Source: Bifidobacterium catenulatum DSM 16992 = JCM 1194 = LMG 11043 (GTDB lineage: Bacteria; Actinomycetota; Actinomycetes; Actinomycetales; Bifidobacteriaceae). From it: a stretch of DNA of 64,000 bases. Positions 1 through 14,117 of the stretch are shown here, piece by piece. The DNA lies in contig NZ_AP012325.1 in the NCBI RefSeq assembly GCF_001025195.1, positions 1,984,001 to 2,048,000 on the forward strand. Reading direction: 5' to 3'. Every line of letters begins with the position of its first letter. Position 1 is the stretch's first letter. The position numbers were made by a program, and so were the translations under genes. The notes beneath the pieces are model-generated. The model saw nothing but the letters and a program-made list of their open reading frames with translations, did no database searches and was not told the origin of the DNA.

Positions 1-1513
1 CGGCTTCGGTGACGAGCTTGTTGTGATCCCACTTGATGTAGTCGATGCCGAGTTCACCAACGAGCTTGTCCATTGCGTCGTAAATGTAGTCGTAGGCGTC
101 CGGATTGGTCAGGTCCACAACCTGCTGGGTACGTCCCTGCATTGGCAGACGGCCTTCAGTGGGCTTCAACACCCAGTCGGGATGCGTGCGGAACAGGTCG
201 GAATCCGGGTTGACCATTTCCGGCTCGAACCACAGGCCGAATTCGAGTCCCTTGCCATGCACATAATCGGCGAGTGCCTTGAGTGACTTGTCGCCGTCGG
301 GCCACACGTCTTGCGAGATCTGCCAGTCACCAAGGCCGGAGGTGTCGTCGCGGCGGGAGCCGAACCAGCCGTCATCCACCACGAAACGTTCCACGCCACT
401 TTCCACGGCCTTGTCGGCGAGTGCGGTGAGGGTGTCGTAATCATGGTTGAAGTAGACGGCTTCCCACGTGTTGAGAATGACCGGGCGTGGCTTGGGTGCG
501 ATGTTGTGTTCAGCGAGCCAGTCGCGGTGCACGCGGCGAATGTAGCCGTGGAAGCGGGCTGCGACTTCGTTGAGGCCTTCGCCATAGGAGCCGATGAGCC
601 ATGGGGTGGTGTAGGACTCTCCGTTGGCGAGACTGATTTCACCGCCGAACAGCACTTCGCCGCCGCCAATCACGCCGCTGGTATAGGGCAGGCGTTCCGC
701 GGAAAGCACGCTGTTGCCGCTCCAGGCCACGTGTGCGGAGTAGACGTTGCCGTGCGTGAAGCCGAAGCCTTTTTCGCCGACGCTGAGCAGCAGGGTGGCA
801 TCGAAGTCTGGGCGTCCGGCCATGGATGCTTTGGCGAAGCGGCCGAGGGTGAAGTCTTGACGCTGTGGGGAGCGTTCGCGCAGATGGTGGCCGGTGGTGG
901 TGAGGATTTCGTTGGCGTCGGCCGGCACGGTGAATGCGAGTTCGATCTTGCCGACTTCGAGCTGGCCTTCGCCAGTGTTCACGACTTCGGCGTTCTGACG
1001 GATGAGGCCGGTTTCGTCGAGTTCGCAGGTCCAGATGAGTTTCACATGCTGTTCCACGTCTTCTGCGGTGACGGTAACGGTTGGGGTCTGCTTGGGTTCG
1101 TCGGCCACGCTCCAGCTCGGGTATCCGTCTTTTTCACCCATGACGTAGGTTTTGCCAGCTGCCACGGTTTCGGCGGTGATGTTGCTGACTGCGAACTTGC
1201 AGAACAGTTCCACGCCGTCGCGGCGCACGTCGAAGCGGGTTGCGCCAATCCAGGATTCGGATTGCGTGGGCAGTACGCTCGGCCATGGGGTGTAGTCGAG
1301 CGCGCCGGAAACGCGCTGTGGCATTTGCGCGTCGAACATGTCGATCACGGTTGCCGGGACTGCGAGCGGACGGCCCCAGTGCACAAGTCGCGGCAGATCA
1401 TTGCCGGGGAATACGAGTGCGAACGCCACGTTCGCGGCTGGCTGTTCGGCGTAGACCGCAGTGAGTTCGGTACCGTTGGTAGCGTTGCCATGGAAGGTCT
1501 GAATGAGCGTCAT
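1..1513 (-). CDS. aga: alpha-galactosidase, GH36 (C-terminus beyond window)
   Basis: This enzyme should remove terminal alpha-1,6-galactose from raffinose-family sugars and melibiose in the cytoplasm; no signal peptide is visible. About 504 codons are inside the window, and the catalytic end continues past position 1. The first ~320 residues are a beta-rich domain. The barrel then follows, with NTWEAVYFNHD near residue 346, DDGWFGSRRDD near 375 and the family nucleophile motif KWDHNK near 493, a few bases from the edge. The start at 1513 has AAAGGATG upstream and a TTGACA-type promoter about 30-60 bases away. It lies downstream of tadA on the same strand but is probably transcribed separately. 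The acid/base Asp lies beyond the window and cannot be checked. Confidence 0.93.
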   Translation of the reverse strand, partial: MTLIQTFHGNATNGTELTAVYAEQPAANVAFALVFPGNDLPRLVHWGRPLAVPATVIDMFDAQMPQRVSGALDYTPWPSVLPTQSESWIGATRFDVRRDGVELFCKFAVSNITAETVAAGKTYVMGEKDGYPSWSVADEPKQTPTVTVTAEDVEQHVKLIWTCELDETGLIRQNAEVVNTGEGQLEVGKIELAFTVPADANEILTTTGHHLRERSPQRQDFTLGRFAKASMAGRPDFDATLLLSVGEKGFGFTHGNVYSAHVAWSGNSVLSAERLPYTSGVIGGGEVLFGGEISLANGESYTTPWLIGSYGEGLNEVAARFHGYIRRVHRDWLAEHNIAPKPRPVILNTWEAVYFNHDYDTLTALADKAVESGVERFVVDDGWFGSRRDDTSGLGDWQISQDVWPDGDKSLKALADYVHGKGLEFGLWFEPEMVNPDSDLFRTHPDWVLKPTEGRLPMQGRTQQVVDLTNPDAYDYIYDAMDKLVGELGIDYIKWDHNKLVTEA

Positions 1514-1542
1514 TGCAGCATCCTTTACATATTGCGATTGCC

Positions 1543-1571
1543 TTGTATTGTCACCTTCGATGATATGTCAA
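1543..1571 (-). promoter_or_regulatory. candidate promoter for the alpha-galactosidase
   Basis: On the minus strand a perfect TTGACA (1566-1571) is followed after about 17 bases by an AT-rich AATACAA segment near 1543-1549. It lies about 30 bases from the start codon and faces the gene. The -10 match is weak, so the exact transcription start is uncertain. No clear operator palindrome was seen. Confidence 0.4.
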
Positions 1572-1642
1572 GCTTTATTTGTTGACGTCGTCGAGCGTGT
1601 TTCTTTCTTTCGGAAAGTATTTCTTGCGACTGCAAAATCGAG

Positions 1643-2101
1643 TTACCGTTTTCCAGCAAAAAAATCAGTCATTAATCGTGCGCATTCCATTTCGCACACA
1701 CCACCGACGACTTCCGGAACGTGGCCGACGTGAGGGTCACGCGGAATGTCCCAAATCGAACCGCATGCACCCAACTTGGCATCCCACGCGCCGAACACGA
1801 TTCGTCCGACATGCGTTTGCAGACACGCGCCGGCGCACATCGGGCACGGCTCCAAGGTAACAATCAACGTGCAATCGGCAAGATTCCACGTACCAAGCGA
1901 CCGAGCGGCCTGCGTCATGGCCTTGACCTCGGCGTGCGCCAACGGATCGGCATGCGCCTCACGCAGATTACGCCCCCGACCAATCACCGCTCCCCCAGCG
2001 TCAAGCACGACGGCACCGACCGGCACCTCACCCTCCGCGGCAGCCTCGCGAGCCAACTCAATCGCAAGTCCCATGTCGTCACTCCACTGCATATCCGCCA
2101 C
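1643..2101 (-). CDS. tadA: tRNA-specific adenosine deaminase TadA
   Basis: TadA deaminates A34 to inosine in tRNA-Arg(ACG). The 152-residue length is normal. The zinc and catalytic signature is complete: HAEV (His ligand and catalytic Glu) near residue 57 and PCPMCAGA (two Cys ligands) near 87. The start is GTG at 2101; an in-frame ATG at 2092 is equally possible, and neither has a strong Shine-Dalgarno site. It is divergent from the antiporter gene, with about 100 bases between them. Confidence 0.93.
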   Translation of the reverse strand: MADMQWSDDMGLAIELAREAAAEGEVPVGAVVLDAGGAVIGRGRNLREAHADPLAHAEVKAMTQAARSLGTWNLADCTLIVTLEPCPMCAGACLQTHVGRIVFGAWDAKLGACGSIWDIPRDPHVGHVPEVVGGVCEMECARLMTDFFAGKR

Positions 2102-2199
2102 TATACGGTTCCATTCACGTGAAGCAAAAGGCGAAACACACCCATAAATACCTCTTGGTAGGCTGGAAGAGTTTGGAAAATGCGCGCAAAGGAGGCACG

Positions 2200-4272
2200 T
2201 TGGCGGTATTCGAATTGATTGTATGTATTATCGCCGCGGTTGTGCTGTCTTCCTTTATCAGCCGTTTCATTCCCAAGGTTTCCACGCCTCTTGTACAGAT
2301 CGCGTTGGGTGCGTTGGCATCGCAATTGCCGTTTTTCCCGAACGTCACGCTCGACCCGGAACTGTTTATGGTGCTGTTCATTGCGCCACTGCTGTATTTG
2401 GAAGCGCATGAGATCGACAAAAATGAGCTGTTGAAATCCGTTAAATTGTCGCTTTCATTGGCGATTGGATTAGCGATCGCCACGATGGTTGCCGTTGGTT
2501 TCGCACTGCATGCCGCATGGCCCGCAATTCCCCTTGCCGCGGCTTTGGCACTCGGCGCCGCGCTTGGACCGACCGACGCGGTCGCCGTATCTTCGCTTGG
2601 CAAGGAAGCCGCTCTTACGCAACGGCAAACCAGCGTGCTCAAGGGTGAATCCCTGTTCAACGACGCGTCCGGCATCGTCGGCTTCCAGTTTGCGATTGCA
2701 GCGGCCATCAGCGGCGTATTCGAAGTGGGCGATTCTGCCATACAGTTCGTGTTCTCGTTCTTCGGCGGCGCTATTTTCGGCTTGGCAGTAGGCATGATCG
2801 CCGACCTGTTATTTGAATCGTTGCGATCTTTCGGTTGGGAGACGACCACAAGCCGTATTTTGATGGAATTGTTCCTGCCGTTCATTCTGTATTTGGGTGC
2901 GGAAGCGGTGCATGTTTCCGGCATTCTTTCGGTAGTGACGGCCGGTTTGATCATCCGTTTCGACCGAACCGGCATCGGCCCGAATGTTGCTCGCACCAAC
3001 ATTGTTTCGTCAAGCGTATGGGGGGTATTCTCGTTTACGCTCAACGGCACGGTGTTCATTCTGCTTGGCATGCTACTGCCGAATGCGATGAGCGCAAGCT
3101 GGGATGATCCTCAGGTCAGCAATTGGCGGCTGCTGGTTGCGATTCTTACGGTTTCCGCAGTGGTGATCGTCATGCGATTTCTGTGGATTTCGTTGATGCT
3201 GCGTCTCGCACGAGATACCGTCACCGGTAAGCGACGCAAGATGACGGCGCAACGTTGGCGTTCGGCCGCGGTCATGACGTTCGGCGGGCCGAAAGGCACC
3301 ATCACCCTGTCGTTGATGTTCACGATCCCGTACACCATTACGGGAGGCGCGTGGTTCCCCATGCGTGACGAACTGATCTTCATCGCAGGTGGCGTGATCG
3401 TCGTAACCTTGCTGCTCGCCAACTTCCTGCTGCCTCTGCTGGCGCCGAATCGCAATAAAGACGCTTCCGTGGAAATGACTGAAATCACCATCGAAGTGCT
3501 GCGACGGACCGTGGAGGAACTGACGGGACGAGTCACACCCGACAATCGTCGTGCGGTGCTGATGATCATCGACTCGTATACGAAACGTATTACACGGCTG
3601 AAGCAGCGCATCGGAGAAATCGATCCGCAAGGGTATATGCAATTGCAGATCGACGCGCTCAATTGGGAGAAGGAATACGTCAAGACGCGACTGGCGAAAG
3701 TCAAAGCGACGCCGAACGACGACAAGGCAGCGCACGATCTGGAAATCGAAGCATGCGAGCGCCTGCTCGACCAGATCATGAGCTCACTGCGCCATATTGA
3801 AACGGAACATAATTCCGGACGCACCATCTGGCGAGCCAAAGGCCGCTTCAGGGCGTTACAGAGGCGTATGGGCACCATGTTGAAGCGTGTGAACAGCCGC
3901 ATTCGCCGCACTACCCCGCTGTTCAGCGACGACGAGCTGTTCGCGCACACCCGCGTGGTGCAGGTGGATGCCATCGAACATGTAATCGACCGCCTGTATG
4001 AGGAGATGGGCCGCGACACATACAATACGGAACATTGTTCGGCACTGCTGCTGGATTACCGACGCGGCGAGGCTACGCTGAGGTCGCGCCCGAATGTGGG
4101 CACGAGCGCGGAGGCGCAGGCGCAGGCGGAAGATGTGAAGCGCGAAAGCTATGGTATCGAGCTGGGTGTGATCCAAGACATGTACGAGGCGGGCGACATT
4201 ACGCGTGCGCAATCCAAGCAGCTGCGACGCAACGTGTATGTGATGAGCGTGGACGCCGACGCGCAGATCTAG
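2200..4272 (+). CDS. Na+/H+ antiporter, CPA1 (NhaP) family
   Basis: A membrane cation/proton exchanger for pH and sodium homeostasis. About 12 hydrophobic helices fill residues 1-420. They include GPTDAVAV near residue 123 and GESLFNDA near 150, which carry the family's ion-binding and transport acidic residues. A hydrophilic C-terminal tail of about 260 residues, rich in Arg/Glu helices, is probably regulatory. I chose the TTG start at 2200 because a very strong AAAGGAGG lies 5 bases upstream and the protein then begins directly in helix 1. The in-frame ATG at 2119 would add 27 residues and has no ribosome site. The gene stands alone. Confidence 0.88.
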   Translation: MAVFELIVCIIAAVVLSSFISRFIPKVSTPLVQIALGALASQLPFFPNVTLDPELFMVLFIAPLLYLEAHEIDKNELLKSVKLSLSLAIGLAIATMVAVGFALHAAWPAIPLAAALALGAALGPTDAVAVSSLGKEAALTQRQTSVLKGESLFNDASGIVGFQFAIAAAISGVFEVGDSAIQFVFSFFGGAIFGLAVGMIADLLFESLRSFGWETTTSRILMELFLPFILYLGAEAVHVSGILSVVTAGLIIRFDRTGIGPNVARTNIVSSSVWGVFSFTLNGTVFILLGMLLPNAMSASWDDPQVSNWRLLVAILTVSAVVIVMRFLWISLMLRLARDTVTGKRRKMTAQRWRSAAVMTFGGPKGTITLSLMFTIPYTITGGAWFPMRDELIFIAGGVIVVTLLLANFLLPLLAPNRNKDASVEMTEITIEVLRRTVEELTGRVTPDNRRAVLMIIDSYTKRITRLKQRIGEIDPQGYMQLQIDALNWEKEYVKTRLAKVKATPNDDKAAHDLEIEACERLLDQIMSSLRHIETEHNSGRTIWRAKGRFRALQRRMGTMLKRVNSRIRRTTPLFSDDELFAHTRVVQVDAIEHVIDRLYEEMGRDTYNTEHCSALLLDYRRGEATLRSRPNVGTSAEAQAQAEDVKRESYGIELGVIQDMYEAGDITRAQSKQLRRNVYVMSVDADAQI

Positions 4273-4586
4273 CATCCGCTGATCTGATTGGGTTAGCAAG
4301 CTGGCGTGAGCCGGTGATCCGCCATGAGTTTGTTTGCGAACGAACTGTGGGAACGTGGAGGATGAGACAACTGCGCGGAAACGGAACACGCGTATAACGT
4401 GGCAAACTGGAGGCCATTCCACAATCTAAAACATGAGGGAATTGAAATTCTCAGATATTTCCCAGAAAACGCCAGACATGTACTCAGCATCGTCTGCTTA
4501 TATGGGAGATGTCAGCAAAAGAGCCGACCAGGAACCCACAGCAGTTCCCGACAATTGAACCCTTTCTTCTTCTCTCTCCTTTCTCT

Positions 4587-4621
4587 CCCCGGTGGTCTTC
4601 TCTCCACCGGGGTTTCTTTTT
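4587..4621 (+). terminator. rho-independent terminator with no obvious gene
   Basis: A 9-bp perfect stem (CCCCGGTGG / CCACCGGGG, 4587-4595 and 4604-4612) with an 8-base loop is followed by TTTCTTTTT. It lies 315 bases past the antiporter stop and 120 bases before the esterase. It may therefore end the antiporter transcript or a short untranslated RNA from about 4500. No convincing ORF lies between 4273 and 4586. Confidence 0.75.
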
Positions 4622-4629
4622 GCCTTCAA

Positions 4630-4730
4630 CGGGTGGATTCCTCCAGTCAGTGGGAGAATCTGCCCGCTTACAAGCCGCTCAGCGTCACAATCCTTCCAGT
4701 GACTGGGAGGATTGCCCCGTTGAAACGGGT
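4630..4730 (+). promoter_or_regulatory. two related palindromes and a hairpin before the esterase gene
   Basis: Two similar inverted repeats lie in the leader region. The first is at 4630-4666, with arms CGGG..GATTC and GAATC..CCCG around CCAGTCAGTGG. The second is at 4688-4714, with arms CAATCCT and AGGATTG around CCAGTGACTGG. Their centres are about 53 bases apart, close to five helical turns. A third small perfect stem, CCCGTT-GA-AACGGG (4717-4730), abuts the esterase ribosome site. They may be operators or RNA hairpins; the sequence alone does not decide. Confidence 0.5.
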
Positions 4731-4741
4731 ATATTGGAGGC

Positions 4742-5545
4742 ATGAGTGAAATACGCGAGCACGAAACCAGCGATTCCCACGATTCCAGCAATCCAAACAC
4801 CCCGACCGGTCTGATCGGGCACGAATCGCAGGTGGTTCCGGGGCGGTTCGGCGAGCCGCTGCAGGTCACGCACGTGCAGTATTCGCGCGGGGGCGGCAAT
4901 GCGGCTCCACGACGCCCGCTGTTCCTCTGCCTGCACGGCTGGGGTTCCAATGAGGCTGATTTGGCCGACATGATGCGTTACGTAGCTCCCTACAACGATT
5001 TCGCGTCGTTGCGCGCGCCGCTCGTGCTGCAGAAGGCTGGTTCCGGTGAATTCGGTTTCGGTCAAGGCGCGTATTCGTGGTTCCATGATTGCGTGCCTTC
5101 CGGCGAAGATTTGGATCGCGACGCTTATGCTGCCGCCCAAGCCATTGACGATTGGGTCGCGCGCAATGTTTCCGAAGATCGCGCTGTGGTGCCGATCGGT
5201 TTTTCGCAGGGTGGTTTGCTGGCGATTCAATTGCTGCGCGTCCATCCGGAACGGTACGCCGCATCAATCTCACTTTCCGGCTTCCTTGCTCCGGGAATCG
5301 TCGCCGGTAGCGCGCCTGCCGACAGTTATGTCGCGGAGTTGAATATTCCTGTGTTCTACGGTTATGGCAAGAACGATACCGTGATTCCGATGCCGGAGCT
5401 TTTCGCGACTGCCGCCTGGCTGGACGAGCATACGTTCCTCACGTCGAAAAGCTACCGTGGGCTCGATCATGCAGTTAGTCTCAACGAATTCAGCGATTTG
5501 CGCGACTGGCTTGCAACACATGATATCGCGCCGGGAATCCTGTAA
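4742..5545 (+). CDS. alpha/beta-hydrolase, carboxylesterase/phospholipase type
   Basis: A cytoplasmic serine hydrolase of 267 residues, resembling the small carboxylesterase/phospholipase (YpfH/YtpA-like) family. The oxyanion region LFLCLHGWGSNE is near residue 60, the nucleophile elbow GFSQGG near 152-157, the Asp in YGKNDTVIP near 211 and the His in GLDHAVS near 242, so the catalytic triad is complete. The start has GGAGG six bases upstream. The substrate cannot be told from sequence. Its promoter region carries the palindromes at 4630-4730. Confidence 0.85.
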   Translation: MSEIREHETSDSHDSSNPNTPTGLIGHESQVVPGRFGEPLQVTHVQYSRGGGNAAPRRPLFLCLHGWGSNEADLADMMRYVAPYNDFASLRAPLVLQKAGSGEFGFGQGAYSWFHDCVPSGEDLDRDAYAAAQAIDDWVARNVSEDRAVVPIGFSQGGLLAIQLLRVHPERYAASISLSGFLAPGIVAGSAPADSYVAELNIPVFYGYGKNDTVIPMPELFATAAWLDEHTFLTSKSYRGLDHAVSLNEFSDLRDWLATHDIAPGIL

Positions 5546-5777
5546 GAAATCCTGCAGAAGAATCCCGTAGAAAATCCATGCATCGGATTTTGCGCATCAA
5601 GCACACGGCAATCGTTACAGCCCGATATAAGCCACGATATAGCGATACCGCGTTAGACTAGAGCCAGCTAATAATCATTTCGCAATTGCCGGCATTCGCA
5701 CGCTCAACCATGCGAACGTTCGAATGTTGGCGAGCGCCATACCGGCACATTCGCGTGCCTGGCAATAAGGAGTTTCG

Positions 5778-6359
5778 ATGCTGCTGTCCGATCGCGACAT
5801 TCTCGCCGCGCAGGCCGAAGGTCATATTTCACTCGATCCGTGGACCCCGGAAATGGTGCAGCCCGCTTCCATTGACGTGCGTTTGGACCGTTTCTTCCGC
5901 CTGTTCAACAATCATGCGTACACGTATGTCGATCCGGCTGAGAATCAGGGCGAGCTGACCGAGCAGTTCGAGGTGGCTTCGGACGAACCGTGGATTCTGC
6001 ATCCGGGTGAGTTCGCGTTGGGGTCCACGTGGGAGTATGTGAAGCTTAATCCGACAATTGCCGCCCGACTGGAGGGCAAGAGCTCGCTGGGCCGCTTGGG
6101 TATTCTCACGCATTCCACCGCAGGCTTCATCGACCCTGGTTTCGAGGGTCATATCACGTTGGAATTGTCGAATGTGTCGACGTTGCCGGTGAAGTTGTGG
6201 CCGGGCATGAAGATCGGTCAGATGTGCTTTTTCCAGCTCAGCTCCCCCGCAGAACATCCGTACGGTTCGCAAGGCACCGGCTCGCATTATCAGGGTCAGC
6301 GCGGTCCGACGCCGAGCCGTTCCTACGTGAACTTCTACAAAGCCGACATCGCCGACTAA
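5778..6359 (+). CDS. dcd: dCTP deaminase
   Basis: Converts dCTP to dUTP, or directly to dUMP in the bifunctional actinobacterial/archaeal type, supplying dTTP synthesis. The 193-residue protein carries [10 protein letters not shown], the trimer-forming [13 protein letters not shown] segment and the catalytic [18 protein letters not shown] block. The C-terminal tail with [14 protein letters not shown] closes over the nucleotide. The start is supported by AAGGAG. I cannot decide mono- or bifunctionality without an alignment. Confidence 0.95.
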   Translation: MLLSDRDILAAQAEGHISLDPWTPEMVQPASIDVRLDRFFRLFNNHAYTYVDPAENQGELTEQFEVASDEPWILHPGEFALGSTWEYVKLNPTIAARLEGKSSLGRLGILTHSTAGFIDPGFEGHITLELSNVSTLPVKLWPGMKIGQMCFFQLSSPAEHPYGSQGTGSHYQGQRGPTPSRSYVNFYKADIAD

Positions 6360-6441
6360 TCATCAAATATTCTTGGATTATCGCAATATATTGTCGGCAA
6401 TACATTGTCGATGTAGGGCGATTGATATCTTCCAAAATACA

Positions 6442-6484
6442 AAAAGATTGGCTATCACATATCGCATGATAGCCAATCTTTTTT
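6442..6484. terminator. terminator after dcd
   Basis: A long perfect stem AGATTGGCTATCA / TGATAGCCAATCT with a short loop is flanked by A5 on the left and T6 on the right. It could work on both strands, but only dcd points into it. Confidence 0.9.
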
Positions 6485-6614
6485 GCAATCCTCTATTGAG
6501 ATTTCTTGTTGCAATATCAGCAATATCGAATGATATTAAAAGATACTGCAACAGCTATTGGTAACGCCCTTTAGCGCTTGTGCATGGTACGGAGGGTAGT
6601 GGGGCTGCGGACGC

Positions 6615-6782
6615 ATGAAGACGGAATCCGTCTATCTCGGGCATTGGAAGGAGTGTACCCGCGATGAGGCGCTCGTCCTGATCGACGACTACATCCACTG
6701 GCACGACCATGAGCGCATCAAGCAATCACTCAGCTGAATGAGTCCGGTACAATACCGTCAAAGCCAGGGAATGGCTGCGTGA
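6615..6782 (+). pseudogene. IS3-family transposase C-terminal remnant
   Basis: Reading from ATG 6615 gives GRMKTESVYLGHWKECTRDE and then YIHWHDHERIKQSLS, the end of an IS3/IS150-type DDE integrase domain. An in-frame TGA at 6735-6737 replaces the usual tryptophan of the SLxWMSPVQYR motif. Reading through it continues with MSPVQYRQSQGMAA and the normal stop. An in-frame TAG at 6597 and loss of everything upstream show that the element is dead. No terminal inverted repeats were found. It sits next to the chimeric gene at 6927, so it may mark an old rearrangement site. Confidence 0.8.
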
Positions 6783-6926
6783 TTATCTCCAAGAAAACGT
6801 CCGCAGCTCTTTCGGTCTGTTTTTTGGTTTGAAATGCTTTAAGGCAATTTTTCCGTCATCAGTAAGAAACAATTCGAACTTATTCCTAAACGCATCACAT
6901 GAAAATATGGAGCGAAAGAAGGAATC

Positions 6927-7802
6927 ATGGCTGAGAAGACAACGATTCTCGACATGAACAGATTCGATGATTCCAATCTTGACGGACTGGATGAGAACAA
7001 ACGCGAATTGGTTCGTCGCCGCCGCATCCTTGGCAAGGGCTATCGTCTGTTCTATAAGGACCCGGTTGAAATCGTTCGTGGCAAAGGTAGCCACGTTTTC
7101 GATGAAAAGGGCAACGACTATCTCGATGCCTATAACAATGTGGTTTCAGTCGGTCATTGCCATCCGCATGTAGTTGAAGCAATCACCAAACAGGCCGCCA
7201 CGCTGAACACGCACACCCGTTACCTTCATGAGACCATTCTCGACTATTCCGAAGCACTTATCGCGAAGATGCCGAGGGAGATCGATCGTATCACCTATCA
7301 GTGCACCGGTTCGGAAGCGAATGATCTGGCCATCCGCATCGCACGAAACTATACCGGCGGTCGTGGCATCATCATTACAAACGAGGCCTACCATGGCAAC
7401 ACGGAGAAGAAGCCGGACGAACCGGGCGATCCGTGGTTCAATTTCCATGCGGGAAGGAACGATTTCAAACTGCGGTACGCGCTGCAGGGCACACGGTATT
7501 GGGGAAGCTACATAACCGACGCGATCAAGGATTACCAGGAAACCAATTCCGGTGAAGTGGAAAAGACACTCAGAAAAGACCCGAAACGCGTTGATGAGAA
7601 CCTCAAGGGATTGAGGGAGGAGCTCGAGCTACTCGGTGGCAAGCCTGTGTTGGTGGCTCTCGGATACGCCGCCGAGAAAAAACTGAGACGCATGAGGTCG
7701 GAAGGGTATGAAGTGGTCAGGATATTGCATCCCGCACGCTACATCGGCAAAAAGGAGTATCGCGATAGAGTGCTGGAGGTCTTGGACAACATTCGAAAAT
7801 AA
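6927..7802 (+). pseudogene. chimeric ORF: class III aminotransferase N-terminus fused to an unrelated C-terminus
   Basis: Residues 1-155 match PLP-dependent class III aminotransferases: YLDAYNNVVSVGHCHP, TGSEANDLAIRIARNYTGG and EAYHGNT are visible. The PLP-binding lysine and the whole C-terminal domain of a ~430-residue enzyme are missing. From about residue 156 (KKPDEPGDPWFNF) the character changes. The end, GGKPVLVALG...ILHPARYIGKKEYRD, looks like the C-terminus of a uracil-DNA-glycosylase-fold protein; that family guess is an inference. The frame is open throughout, so a 291-residue hybrid could be made. It cannot be a working aminotransferase. The start has AAGGA upstream. Confidence 0.7.
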
Positions 7803-7855
7803 CGAGGCATCCAACTTCGAGCCGCATCCAACCATCCAATCCGAACGGTCATGAG

Positions 7856-7880
7856 AGAAAAACGGGTCTCCCGCGACCCG
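7856..7880 (-). terminator. distal terminator of rRNA operon 1
   Basis: On the minus strand a perfect CGGGTC / GACCCG stem (7863-7880) is followed by T5-7. It lies about 180 bases past the first terminator of the operon and gives a backup stop. The stretch 7881-8050 contains other small GC-rich stems but no gene. Confidence 0.65.
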
Positions 7881-8051
7881 CGTCCGCCGGTAAGCCCCGG
7901 ATAGGAGAAGAACCCTTCGGGAAGTCATGGATGCCCGGCCGGGAGGTCCGGAGGAACGAGAGGGACGCAAGCCACGGAAAAACACCTTCGACGAGCCTGA
8001 AAGGCGTTGCCGGGAGGTCCGTGAAGGCCCGGAAAAATCCGGAAGAAAAAC

Positions 8052-8095
8052 AAAAAAAGGGGGTTCCCGGAGCGTTACGCTCGACGGGAACCCCC
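8052..8095 (-). terminator. main terminator of rRNA operon 1
   Basis: An 11-bp perfect stem, GGGGGTTCCCG / CGGGAACCCCC (8059-8069, 8085-8095), is followed on the minus strand by seven T. It lies ten bases past the 5S gene. The same hairpin with one loop change is present after operon 2. Confidence 0.93.
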
Positions 8096-8105
8096 AACAT
8101 GTGAA

Positions 8106-8222
8106 TGCGGCGGCGTGCTACTCTCCCACACCCTCTCGAGTGCAGTACCATCGCCGTGCCAGGCCTTAGCTTCCGGGTTCGGAAAGGGACCGGGCGTCTC
8201 ACCTGGGCCATGACCACCGCAA
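8106..8222 (-). rRNA. rrf: 5S rRNA (operon 1)
   Basis: The minus strand reads GCGGTGGTCATGGC and CCGAACCCGGAAGCTAAG, the conserved 5S helix I and loop sequences. The closing arm GCCGCCGC pairs with the 5' end. Ends are set from this pairing and may be off by two or three bases. Confidence 0.93.
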
Positions 8223-8447
8223 AACCACTCTAAACGGCCAACCCCCAACCGGGATCGGCCGGCAACGGAACCAGCCACACGACCGATTCCGGTCGTGGCG
8301 GTCCGGGAACCGGACAACGGACGCAAGCAAATCAAACGCCTTACCAGTATCGTCGTCGTGACCACAAGAAACAGCGTTCCTTGCCATCCAACGAGAAAAC
8401 CACCACAGGACGAGACCCAATCCCCAACCAGGGGATCGGAAAGAGTG

Positions 8448-13498
<5,051 letters not shown>

Positions 13499-13768
13499 AA
13501 AATTTCATGAAGAGAACCAACATGTGACTCTCAAAAAATAAGAAAATTGACGATCGCCTTATAAGGAAAGGCGCATCGCACGAAAACCCCACCGTCCTTC
13601 AAAGGCCTCCCGGCCACTCCCCCACACGGGAGAAGCGGACGATGGACTGGCAATCATTGACTATAAAGAAGTAGTACAAATACGCTCTTGAGTTCTCAAA
13701 CCACCACCACACCAGCAAGCCGCCCCAATCTCCAGGAGCGAGGCCGCCGTGCTGAGCAGCGAGAAGTA
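13499..13768 (-). other. rRNA operon 1 leader with boxA-like element
   Basis: This transcribed leader between promoter and 16S carries TTTGAGAACTCAAG (13687-13700), matching the antitermination element in the spacer. Small stems near 13550-13575 (CGCCTT / AAGGCG) are probably processing signals. No ORF is credible. Confidence 0.6.
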
Positions 13769-13797
13769 AACTTACACGAACTTGCCGATCCACGCAA
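13769..13797 (-). promoter_or_regulatory. candidate rRNA promoter
   Basis: On the minus strand TTGCGT (13792-13797) is separated by exactly 17 bases from TAAGTT (13769-13774). It faces the 16S gene about 270 bases away, a normal leader length. The divergent double-HTH gene begins 320 bases to the right. Upstream AT content is modest, so further promoters may exist. Confidence 0.5.
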
Positions 13798-14117
13798 CCC
13801 GAACCCTCACGGACGACCCGCGAACCATTGCAAAACAACGCATCCACCGGCGTGTCGAAATTCCGTCCTCCTGAATCGTTTTTCTCCTTTTCCACAGAAA
13901 CCAGCCTATCCTTCCGGAAAACATGTTCGTCGTATGAGTCGCCTTATCAGGAATTGACGGAACGATACGCTAAGGGGATTCTGTTATCCTGTGGGGCGCA
14001 GCGGAGCAAAATATGCCCTGCCAAGACGGGATGGTCCCTTTCATGAACAGGCTTTTAACTCGAAATAGAAGACGGATCGAATATTCCGTAGTGAATACCG
14101 TGAAGGGAGGGAACGGC

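Noticed and set aside
311..1585. Long plus-strand open frame (424 codons)
   Set aside because: It is antisense to the alpha-galactosidase, whose family motifs are clear on the minus strand; its own translation resembles no protein.
6783..7094. Minus-strand open frame ending FKPKNRPKELRTF
   Set aside because: It overlaps the aminotransferase-like start antisense and has no ribosome site; at most a further piece of debris.
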